5,665 nucleotides of DNA from Chlorobiota bacterium (GTDB lineage: Bacteria > Bacteroidota > Bacteroidia > Flavobacteriales > Flavobacteriaceae): contig JAADEB010000051.1 of NCBI GenBank assembly GCA_013153655.1, positions 1-5,665 of the forward strand, written 5' to 3'. How positions within the stretch are numbered: position 1 is the first letter of the stretch; every line of letters starts with the position of its first letter. The notes under the pieces were generated by a model, which saw only the letters and a program-made list of their open reading frames with translations, was not told the DNA's origin and did not search any database. This document shows, piece after piece, positions 1-5,562 of this stretch. The position numbers were made by a program, and so were the translations under genes.

Positions 1-14
1 TTGCCGAAGTTCCG

Positions 15-58
15 GCCGCGGAATGCCGGCGGACAGCGGGGAGCCGCTATTCCGCGGC
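15..58. other. Interrupted GC-rich hairpin
   Basis: Bases 15-24 pair perfectly with 49-58 (10 bp; core CCGCGGAAT at 16-24 with ATTCCGCGG at 49-57). Directly inside, AGCGG (35-39) pairs with CCGCT (44-48) around the four-base loop GGAG, leaving 25-34 as a one-sided bulge. The helix is strong on either strand. Its function is unknown; there is no T-tract, so it is not an intrinsic terminator on the + strand. Confidence 0.5.
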
Positions 59-139
59 GGGCGGGCAGGCGGTGGCATTTGGCATTGGCAAGGCGCCGGC
101 GCCGGACGAGAGCAAGGCCGAGCACATACAAGCGGAGCA

Positions 140-160
140 TCCGCCTGAGGCGGACACGGC
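140..160. repeat. Palindromic repeat, copy 1
   Basis: The perfect 15-base palindrome TCCGCCTGAGGCGGA (140-154; 6-bp arms, TGA centre) is followed by CACGGC (155-160). Here it sits inside the GC-rich island and is enclosed by a second inverted repeat, AGCGG (131-135) with CCGCT (160-164), giving a two-tier hairpin. The tail continues to about base 169 with resemblance to the copy at 5476. No flanking direct repeat is visible at this copy. Confidence 0.75.
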
Positions 161-428
161 CGCTGTTACCTGTGGCCTTGCGCATGGGCCGCGCGAGGGG
201 GCGAAGCGGCAGGGCGCGAAGGGGATGCCGAAGGTTCGGCGCGGCGGCGGAGGCGACCGGAGGAAGCCACCGTACGCCGCATGCCGACCGAGAGCAGACC
301 CGAGCGAACTATTAGCGAAGCACCCGGTCCCGCGGCCTTGCGGGCGGGCCGGAGGAAGGGACGCGCCATAAAAAACTTAATTCGTAATTTATTTGTTTGG
401 CATGTGCCTTTTTGTGGGGCTTATGAAC

Positions 429-477
429 GGGATTTGGGAGTTGGGATTTAGGATTTAGGATTTGGGAGTTGGGATTT
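429..477 (+). repeat. Heptad tandem array, locus 1 (7 units)
   Basis: Seven uninterrupted 7-base units start at 429, 436, 443, 450, 457, 464 and 471. Each is GGGATTT, AGGATTT or GGGAGTT, so the array holds period 7 exactly while varying at positions 1 and 5. It lies about 240 bp upstream of pyrG, with G-rich runs on the coding strand. GGG tracts at 429, 436 and 443 are spaced by four-base loops, with further ones at 464 and 471, so quadruplex formation is conceivable. Related arrays lie at 4268-4309 and, inverted, at 5378-5412. Confidence 0.8.
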
Positions 478-585
478 TCCCATAGGGATCCCTTCGGGAG
501 GTAGTTGGAAGTTGGGTGTTATGTTTTGGGATTGGGAATATAGGAATTGAATCGAAAGATCCGTTTTAAAAAAATATTGGCTGTT

Positions 586-620
586 AGCTCTGCTTCCTGT
601 TTTATTGTAGGAGAGCTTTT
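586..620 (+). terminator. Weak hairpin with short T-run upstream of pyrG
   Basis: AGCTCT (586-591) pairs with AGAGCT (612-617). After a four-base bulge, CCT (596-598) pairs with AGG (609-611) around a ten-base loop. Four Ts (617-620) overlap and follow the stem. It could end upstream transcription or be chance; the stem is short and AT-rich and the T-run is brief, so this is only a candidate. Confidence 0.2.
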
Positions 621-624
621 AAAT

Positions 625-642
625 GCCTGAGGCGGACACGGC
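625..642. repeat. Palindromic repeat, decayed copy 2
   Basis: GCCTGAGGCGGACACGGC keeps the right arm, centre and CACGGC tail of the repeat at 140-160, but the first three bases of the left arm are changed (AATGCC in place of TCCGCC). It lies about 70 bp upstream of the pyrG start. It is read as an older or truncated member of the family; no flanking direct repeats are seen. Confidence 0.6.
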
Positions 643-689
643 ACTGCGTTCGGAAGGACAAACCCGAAATCCCTTTGCGGAATTATTCG

Positions 690-697
690 TATTTTTG
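690..697 (+). promoter_or_regulatory. Candidate pyrG -7 promoter element
   Basis: TATTTTTG matches the TAnnTTTG -7 consensus described for Bacteroides and Flavobacterium promoters and lies 17 bases before the pyrG ATG, so the transcript leader would be very short. The expected upstream TTTG/TTG element is not found at normal spacing; the nearest TTTG (674-677) is only 12 bases away. The call rests on one element alone. Confidence 0.35.
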
Positions 698-714
698 ACG
701 GATTTTTAAAACGA

Positions 715-2352
715 ATGGAAAAGAAGGAAACCAAATATATTGTAATTGCAGGCGGTGTTACTTCGTCGCTGGGTAAAGGGATTGTGGCGGCTTCGTTGGG
801 TAAGCTCTTGCAAGCCAGAGGATTGAAGGTTACCGTTATCAAGTTGGATCCTTACATCAATGTGGATCCCGGCACCCTGAATCCTTACGAGCACGGCGAA
901 GTATATGTAACCGACGACGGCGCCGAAACCGACCTGGACCTGGGTTACTACGAACGATTTCTCAATATCAACACCGGCAAGGACAACAACGCCACCACCG
1001 GCAAGGTCTATCAAAACGTAATTATGAAGGAACGCCGCGGCGATTACCTGGGCAAAACCGTACAGGTTATCCCGCATATTACCGATGAAATCAAGCGCCG
1101 TATCCGGATTTTCGAGAATCAGGACTACGATATCGTTCTGGTGGAAATCGGCGGGACGGTGGGCGACATCGAATCCTTGCCTTTCATTGAGGCCGTGCGC
1201 CAAATGATTCTGGAAAAGGGACGCGGAAACGTCATTACCATTTTGCTCACCTTGATACCTTACCTGCATGCGGCGGGCGAATTGAAAACCAAACCCACAC
1301 AGCATTCCGTCAAATTCCTCATGCAGAGTGGGGTACAACCCGATGTGCTCATCTGTCGCACCGAGCATCCGCTGGGCGACGAACTGAAACACAAAATAGC
1401 ACGCTCCACCAATGTGGATTTCGAGTCGGTTATCGAATCCATTGATGTGGAAAGCATTTATCAGGTGCCGTTGAAACTCTTGGAACAGAATTTGGACAAA
1501 GTGGTATTACGCTATCTCGGCCTGGACGAATACCTGGAAAAAGAACCGGACCTGACGGCATGGAAATCATTCCTGGACCGTTATTTTCATCCCAAGGACA
1601 CGGTGGATATCGCCTTGGTGGGCAAATATGTGGAACTGCACGATGCCTACAAATCCATACGTGAAGCATTGGTTCATGGAGGAACAGCCAACGGATTGAA
1701 AGTCAATGTGAAATGGGTCAATTCCGAAAAGCTCACGGCGGACAATACGGCGGAAGTGTTGCAGGATACGGACGGCGTGTTGATTGCACCCGGATTTGGC
1801 AGCCGCGGTATCGAGGGGAAGATTGCCGCCATTAAATATGCACGGGAAAACAAGGTGCCTTTGTTGGGCATCTGCTTCGGGATGCAAATGGCCGTGATTG
1901 AATTTGCCCGTAACGTCCTGGGCATGAAGGACGCCAATTCCACCGAAATTGATCCCGAAACGCCTTTTCCCGTTATCGACTTGCTTCCGGAACAACTGGA
2001 AAAAGAAATGCTGGGCGGCACCATGCGCTTGGGCAAATTTGAAATCGACCTGAAAGAAAATTCCCGTATCCGCGAAGCCTACGGCAAAGACCGCATCGCC
2101 GAACGGCACCGCCACCGGTATTTCTTCAACGAATCCTTCGGCGAACGCTTCCAAAAAGCCGGTATGAAAATCACCGCCACCGATGCCGACAGTGGCCTCA
2201 CCGAAGCAATGGAAATCGAAGGGCATCCATGGTTTGTAACGGTTCAATTCCACCCCGAATACAAATCCACGGTGGACGAACCGCATCCTTTATTCAAAGC
2301 ATTTATCGCACATTCCTACAAACATAAAACCGAACAAAATGGCAAAAAATAA
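715..2352 (+). CDS. pyrG: CTP synthase (glutamine hydrolysing)
   Basis: Makes CTP from UTP, ATP and glutamine in the cytosol, the last step of de novo pyrimidine nucleotide synthesis. The 545-residue product has normal family length. The N-terminal synthetase domain (about 1-275) has the P-loop GGVTSSLGKGI (13-23, Lys21), KLDPYINVDPG (43-53), the DGAETDLDLG metal/ATP site (68-77), VEIGGTVGDIESLPF (143-157) and KTKPTQHS (191-198), which forms part of the UTP/CTP site. The C-terminal glutamine amidotransferase domain (about 296-535) has the oxyanion-hole segment APGFGSRGIEG (358-368), the nucleophile Cys387 in GICFGMQ, and His513/Glu515 in QFHPE. All catalytic residues are present, so it should be active. 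The ATG at 715 places the P-loop 12 residues in, as in homologues. There is no Shine-Dalgarno sequence, as is usual in Bacteroidota. The end overlaps yidC by 14 bp, indicating co-transcription. Confidence 0.98.
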   Translation: MEKKETKYIVIAGGVTSSLGKGIVAASLGKLLQARGLKVTVIKLDPYINVDPGTLNPYEHGEVYVTDDGAETDLDLGYYERFLNINTGKDNNATTGKVYQNVIMKERRGDYLGKTVQVIPHITDEIKRRIRIFENQDYDIVLVEIGGTVGDIESLPFIEAVRQMILEKGRGNVITILLTLIPYLHAAGELKTKPTQHSVKFLMQSGVQPDVLICRTEHPLGDELKHKIARSTNVDFESVIESIDVESIYQVPLKLLEQNLDKVVLRYLGLDEYLEKEPDLTAWKSFLDRYFHPKDTVDIALVGKYVELHDAYKSIREALVHGGTANGLKVNVKWVNSEKLTADNTAEVLQDTDGVLIAPGFGSRGIEGKIAAIKYARENKVPLLGICFGMQMAVIEFARNVLGMKDANSTEIDPETPFPVIDLLPEQLEKEMLGGTMRLGKFEIDLKENSRIREAYGKDRIAERHRHRYFFNESFGERFQKAGMKITATDADSGLTEAMEIEGHPWFVTVQFHPEYKSTVDEPHPLFKAFIAHSYKHKTEQNGKK

Positions 2353-4234
2353 ACCGTCAAAACCGGCGGGCAAATCCAAAGGCAAGCAACAGCAAGAAGC
2401 CCGGAAACCGAGTTTTCGCAGTTTGCTCATCAATTATATCCTGATTACGGCGGCTTTCTACTTCGCCATGAAAAGCTGCCAAAAGCAAAAACCGCAAGAC
2501 AAACAGACAGCCAAAACCGAACAAACTACGGATTCCACGTCCACCAATGCCGCCATACAATCCGTAAGTGGCGACAGTGTGTGGACGGCCGTCCTGACAC
2601 GCCAAGCCAAACCGGTCTTTACGGTAGAAAACCAAGTGGCGCGCTACGTATTTTCGCCGAAAGGCGGCGACATACAACGGGTGGAACTGAAAAACTATAA
2701 ATTGGCCGACGGTTCGCCTGTGGTGTTGCTCACCCGCGACAACCACGATTTCCATTTGGAATTACCCTTGCGCAACGGACAAACCCTTTCGACGCGCGAT
2801 TTGACCTTTGAACCGGAAACGGTCAAGACCGATTCCAATACCGTGGTCCGCATGCACTTGCCGGTGGAAGCCGGTAAAGGCCTGACGCTTACCTACACGA
2901 TACCCAATGACGATTACCTGCTGGACTTCCGCATGGAAAGCGCCGGCATGGATAGCGATTTGGCACCCAAACCCGTGCACCTGCATTGGGAAGTGAAGGC
3001 CTTGGCACACGAGAGCAATCCCAAATACGAAAACCAGTTTACGGCCATTAAATACAAAACCGCCGACGGCGACGTGGACGGATTGAGTTCCTTCGGCGAC
3101 AAGAAAGAAGAAACCGTGGACAACGTGGAATGGGTGGACTTCAAGCAATGGTTTTTCTCTTCGTTTCTGATCAACAAAACCAAGCCTTGGAAGGAGGTCA
3201 AACTGGCGCAAACCAAGCTCTACGACAAGGAGAAAGACAGCCTCCATACCAAGCATTTCCTTATGGAAACCGACTTGGATACCAAGGGCGGCACTTGGGC
3301 TTACGATTTCCAATGGCTCCACGGTCCCAACGATTATAATCTCCTGAAATCCTACGGCATGGACCTGGAAAAGGTGATTCCGTTGGGGTGGGGGATATTC
3401 GGTTGGATCAACAAATATGCCTTTATACCTTTGTTTAATTGGCTCAAAGGATTTATTAGCAATTACGGATTGATTATTATCCTCATCACCCTGATTGTCC
3501 GACTGGTAACGGCACCGCTCTACCACAAAACCTACATTTCGCAGGCCAAAACCAAGATTATTAAGCCGGAAATGGACGAAATCAACAAGAAATATAAGGA
3601 CAATCCCATGAAGCGCCAGCAGGAAGTGATGAAATTGCAATCCAAGGCGGGTGTCAATCCCTTGTCGGGTTGTTTGCCGTCCTTGTTGTTCATTCCCATA
3701 TTTTATGCTCTGTTCCGCTTTTTCCCTGCCGAGATCGACTTGCGCCAAAAAGGTTTCCTCTGGATCGATGACCTTTCGGCCTATGAATCCTTTGTAAAAT
3801 TGCCTTTCCATATTCCGCTCTTGGGCAATCATATCAGTTTATTTGCCTTGCTGGCTGCCGTGGTGATGTTCTTTTACATGAAAATGAACCAAAGCGGCCA
3901 AAGCATGTCCATGCCTACGCAAGAGGGTATGCCGGACATGAGCAAATTGATGAAATGGATGTTGTATTTCTCGCCGGTGATGATGTTTTTCTTCTTCAAC
4001 AATTACGCCAGCGGATTGAGTTTGTATTATTTCGTGTCCACCTTGCTCAGTTTGATCATCGTCTATATTATTAAGGAATACGTCATCGACGAGGAAAAGG
4101 TACGGGCACAAATCGAGGAAAACAAGAAAAAACCCAAGAAACAAAGCAAATTCCAACAACGTCTCCAAAAAATGATGGAAGAAGCCGAACGCCAAAAACA
4201 ATTAAAGGAGCAGGCTAAACGGAAGAAGAAGTAG
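2339..4234 (+). CDS. yidC: Membrane protein insertase YidC
   Basis: Inner-membrane insertase of the YidC/Oxa1/Alb3 family, which inserts and folds membrane proteins alone or with SecYEG. The 631-residue product has a lysine-rich N-tail (1-27), a first transmembrane helix (about 28-46), a polar linker (47-80), the extracytoplasmic P1 domain (about 90-330) and an amphipathic segment (about 351-373). The conserved five-helix core follows: TM2 (about 376-395, with groove Arg388 in LIVRLVTAPL), a charged helical hairpin (about 400-436), GVNPLSGCLP (438-447) leading into TM3, FLWIDDLS (473-480), TM4 (about 499-516), and TM5-TM6 with FNNYASGLSLYYF (553-565). The tail (about 584-631) is rich in Lys/Glu/Gln and probably contacts the ribosome. 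The start overlaps the end of pyrG in another frame, so translation is probably coupled; no other upstream start is plausible. The N-terminus is unusual: many relatives begin directly with TM1. Confidence 0.97.
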   Translation: MAKNKPSKPAGKSKGKQQQEARKPSFRSLLINYILITAAFYFAMKSCQKQKPQDKQTAKTEQTTDSTSTNAAIQSVSGDSVWTAVLTRQAKPVFTVENQVARYVFSPKGGDIQRVELKNYKLADGSPVVLLTRDNHDFHLELPLRNGQTLSTRDLTFEPETVKTDSNTVVRMHLPVEAGKGLTLTYTIPNDDYLLDFRMESAGMDSDLAPKPVHLHWEVKALAHESNPKYENQFTAIKYKTADGDVDGLSSFGDKKEETVDNVEWVDFKQWFFSSFLINKTKPWKEVKLAQTKLYDKEKDSLHTKHFLMETDLDTKGGTWAYDFQWLHGPNDYNLLKSYGMDLEKVIPLGWGIFGWINKYAFIPLFNWLKGFISNYGLIIILITLIVRLVTAPLYHKTYISQAKTKIIKPEMDEINKKYKDNPMKRQQEVMKLQSKAGVNPLSGCLPSLLFIPIFYALFRFFPAEIDLRQKGFLWIDDLSAYESFVKLPFHIPLLGNHISLFALLAAVVMFFYMKMNQSGQSMSMPTQEGMPDMSKLMKWMLYFSPVMMFFFFNNYASGLSLYYFVSTLLSLIIVYIIKEYVIDEEKVRAQIEENKKKPKKQSKFQQRLQKMMEEAERQKQLKEQAKRKKK

Positions 4235-4267
4235 GGGAGGCGGATTTGTCCGAAGGAACCTTATAGG

Positions 4268-4309
4268 GGGATTTAGGATTTAGGATTTAGGATTTAGGAT
4301 TTGGGAGTT
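4268..4309 (+). repeat. Heptad tandem array, locus 2 (6 units)
   Basis: Six 7-base units start at 4268, 4275, 4282, 4289, 4296 and 4303: GGGATTT, then AGGATTT four times, then GGGAGTT. It begins 33 bp after the yidC stop and has the same orientation and unit vocabulary as the array at 429-477, but more AGGATTT units, consistent with unit-number change by slippage or unequal recombination. Confidence 0.8.
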
Positions 4310-4434
4310 GATTTTATAGCGGCTAAGGAAGCGTCGTAATAAGTGGCGTAGCGTAAAAAACGGCGACCCATTTCATATCATCCCGGGTAAAATGAAGTAA
4401 TGGATCTTATATTAAAAGAGTCTTTCAAAAGAAT

Positions 4435-4512
4435 GAGATTTCTCACATTCGTGCGAATCGACAAGGGTCCTGTCATTCCGAGGGAAGTGAGGAACGAACG
4501 AAGAGAAATCTC
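4435..4512. repeat. Inverted-repeat element, two-ended copy
   Basis: GAGATTTCTC (4435-4444) and its exact complement GAGAAATCTC (4503-4512) bound a 78-bp unit. Inside, ATTCGTGCGAA (4448-4458) is an imperfect palindrome, and the right half carries TGTCATTCCGAG (4471-4482) followed by AGGAACGAACGAAG (4490-4503). This layout resembles the TGTCATTCCGAG...AATCTC intergenic repeats that I recall from several bacterial genomes, Bacteroidota included. The left arm (4435-4463) recurs at 5420-5448 with 26 of 29 bases identical. It contains no gene, so it is a non-autonomous or REP-like repeat, not an insertion sequence. Confidence 0.7.
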
Positions 4513-4607
4513 GTCATTATTGTTAAACAATGGTATTATGCAAGCGATTTTGAGGAATATTTAGGTAACGTTAGTCTTAATAATTATGTATTAAATATTT
4601 TTAATCC

Positions 4608-5249
4608 ATGAAAAAACTTCAAATCATATTGGCGGTTTTATTATTGCTATGGGGTTTATTCATTACATGGATGCAAAGGTTATTGATCATGCCGCGTTTT
4701 CCTTTTCTCACCTTTATTCTTTTTGTGGCCTTAGTAGCGGGAATCTTTAAATACAGGAAGGCGAATATGTTGTTTCTTATGGCGGCGGGTTTATGGATTT
4801 TGTTTAGTAGCGAATCCATAGGATTTGTTATTTTTATGGATAAAGGCGGTTTTGCCAGAATGATACCTGCGCTAATTCCTTTGGTATTGAGCACCGCTCT
4901 TTTGTTTTCGACACAAGCAAAAGACACCCTCATTGATGCGCCGGGAAAGAAAGCGGCATTTGTTTTGTTGCTTATATTTATAGGATTTGCATCCTTTATA
5001 TATAAGCCTTATACCGTTGAGTTGGAATGCCGGATGCCTGTTGATTATGATGGGACATATCAATTGATATTTATATCGGGACATAAAAAAACATTGCAAA
5101 TAAAAATGTCCAAGGAAAAGTTGAAGGAAATAATCAATAAAAAGGCTATTTACGATAAAGATTACAAAGAATATTTTTGTTCGCAAACCAGAATCAAGAT
5201 AGTTACCCGTTTCGGAAAAATTATTTCCGCTAAACATATAGAAGTATAA
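4608..5249 (+). CDS. Hypothetical five-helix membrane protein
   Basis: Not recognised. The 213-residue product begins MKK and has five hydrophobic segments, about 4-22, 31-47, 53-76, 85-101 and 114-132, followed by a soluble tail of about 80 residues (133-213). By the positive-inside rule (KYRK at 48-51 and the AKDTLIDAPGKK loop inside) the N-terminus is cytoplasmic and the tail extracytoplasmic. The tail has two cysteines (141 and 191) that could form a disulfide, and a lysine-rich helical stretch (160-185). The ATG at 4608 is the first start after an in-frame TAA at 4602; there is no Shine-Dalgarno sequence. The gene is visibly more AT-rich than pyrG and yidC (35% G+C in the stretch 4801-4860) and is isolated by repeats on both sides, so it is probably a separate unit and perhaps acquired. 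Length, start, composition and a coherent topology support a real gene; function is unknown. Confidence 0.75.
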   Translation: MKKLQIILAVLLLLWGLFITWMQRLLIMPRFPFLTFILFVALVAGIFKYRKANMLFLMAAGLWILFSSESIGFVIFMDKGGFARMIPALIPLVLSTALLFSTQAKDTLIDAPGKKAAFVLLLIFIGFASFIYKPYTVELECRMPVDYDGTYQLIFISGHKKTLQIKMSKEKLKEIINKKAIYDKDYKEYFCSQTRIKIVTRFGKIISAKHIEV

Positions 5250-5377
5250 ATAATCCCGAACGTATATATTTTAAGAAACCCGTGAAAATTCCATTAGATA
5301 AAGTTTCCGGTAATTTGGAAATTTTAAAACCGGTTATATTCGACTTATGGAGCTGATAAAATGAGGGAATATAATTC

Positions 5378-5412
5378 TAAACCCAAATCCCAATACCCAA
5401 ATCCCAAATCCG
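5378..5412 (-). repeat. Heptad tandem array, locus 3, inverted (5 units)
   Basis: Read on the minus strand from 5412 downward, five 7-base units follow: CGGATTT, GGGATTT, GGGTATT, GGGATTT and GGGTTTA. Four GGG tracts (complement of CCC at 5382, 5389, 5396 and 5403) are each separated by exactly four bases, matching the canonical intramolecular G-quadruplex pattern on the minus strand. The units are the same family as at 429-477 and 4268-4309 but in opposite orientation. Confidence 0.75.
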
Positions 5413-5419
5413 CTTATTA

Positions 5420-5448
5420 GAGATTTCTCACATTCGTTCGAAATGACA
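5420..5448. repeat. Inverted-repeat element, single-arm copy
   Basis: GAGATTTCTC (5420-5429) followed by ACATTCGTTCGAAATGACA matches the left arm at 4435-4463 at 26 of 29 positions. Here TTCGTTCGAA is closer to a clean palindrome. The right arm (TGTCATTCC...GAGAAATCTC) is absent, so this is a partial or solo-arm copy. Confidence 0.65.
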
Positions 5449-5469
5449 TTGCGCTACAATAAAATCAAT

Positions 5470-5508
5470 AGCAGGTCCGCCTGAGGCGGAAATGGCGCTT
5501 ACAGCAGG
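5470..5508. repeat. Palindromic repeat, copy 3, with flanking direct repeats
   Basis: TCCGCCTGAGGCGGA (5476-5490) is followed by the variant tail AATGGCGCTTAC (5491-5502). The 27-base unit is flanked by AGCAGG on the left (5470-5475) and AGCAGG on the right (5503-5508). Both are followed by T, so the repeat may be 7 bases. The layout looks like a small inserted unit with duplicated target. Confidence 0.65.
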
Positions 5509-5562
5509 TAAAAGGAGAAAGGTAAAAGGGTAAAGTTCCTAAACGGCTAACGACTTGAAATA

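Larger units (their letters stand above)
1..367. other. GC-rich structured island, no convincing gene
   Basis: Hand counting gives about 260 G+C in the first 360 bases (72%), and the composition drops sharply to about 38% after base 367. The left edge lies outside the window. The stretch is dense in inverted repeats: an interrupted hairpin at 15-58, the 12-bp palindrome GGCGCCGGCGCC at 92-103, a hairpin at 131-164 built round a dispersed palindrome, a long imperfect hairpin at 236-287 and a hairpin at 329-344. The 10-mer CCGGAGGAAG occurs twice (257-266 and 349-358). Reading frames stay open on both strands, but the products are arginine-, alanine- and proline-rich, overlap each other and resemble no family I know, so I read them as a result of stop-poor GC-rich DNA. 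It could be a structured RNA gene, a dispersed GC-rich repeat or transferred DNA. I see no match to RNase P RNA, tmRNA, SRP RNA or rRNA landmarks. Confidence 0.6.
4235..4607. other. Intergenic region between yidC and the orphan membrane gene
   Basis: This 373-bp stretch has no convincing coding region. It holds the second heptad array (4268-4309) and the inverted-repeat element (4435-4512). Bases 4310-4434 show only a small imperfect inverted repeat (TTTCAT near 4370 against ATGAA near 4392). No clear terminator for yidC is seen: CGGA/TCCG (4241-4252) is a four-base-pair hairpin without a T-tract. Bases 4513-4607 are AT-rich and could contain the promoter of the next gene, but I see no TAnnTTTG match at a usable distance. 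Confidence 0.6.

Noticed and set aside
1..371. Overlapping open frames on both strands in the GC-rich island (1-315 +, 72-371 +, 166-369 -).
   Set aside because: They overlap each other, are rich in Arg/Ala/Pro/Gly, show no domain, signal or start context, and are expected in stop-poor 72% G+C DNA. I cannot rule out one of them, but nothing favours any.
395..415. GGC/GCC hairpin (399-408) followed by five Ts as a terminator for the GC-rich island.
   Set aside because: The stem is only three base pairs with a four-base loop; not stable enough to call.
429..477. Heptad arrays considered as CRISPR repeats.
   Set aside because: Units are 7 bp and contiguous with no spacers; no cas genes are present.
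479..498. Similarity of this segment, inverted, to 4250-4268 (CCGAAGG...GGG), both next to heptad arrays.
   Set aside because: Only about 12 of 19 bases match and the arrays point opposite ways relative to it; too weak to call a repeat.
519..842. 107-codon antisense frame across the pyrG start.
   Set aside because: It runs through the heptad-like leader and into the conserved P-loop coding region of pyrG; no independent support.
706..2286. Long antisense frames within pyrG (706-1392, 1567-2286).
   Set aside because: They are shadows of a clear CTP synthase gene with all catalytic motifs on the other strand; the peptides resemble nothing known.
2762..3832. 356-codon antisense frame within yidC.
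   Set aside because: It is unusually long but fully covered by an intact yidC gene, is low in recognisable motifs and is explained by codon bias of the sense strand.
4241..4252. CGGA/TCCG hairpin just after the yidC stop as a terminator.
   Set aside because: Four-base-pair stem, no T-tract.
5307..5333. CCGGT/ACCGG inverted repeat as terminator of the orphan gene.
   Set aside because: A 17-base AT-rich loop and no T-run after the stem; probably chance.
5234..5356. Open frame overlapping and following the orphan gene, with a possible GTG start at 5282 giving a 24-residue peptide ending in IFDLWS.
   Set aside because: There is no ATG, it is short and lacks an initiation context. It could be a decayed remnant of a neighbouring gene, but the sequence alone does not show this.
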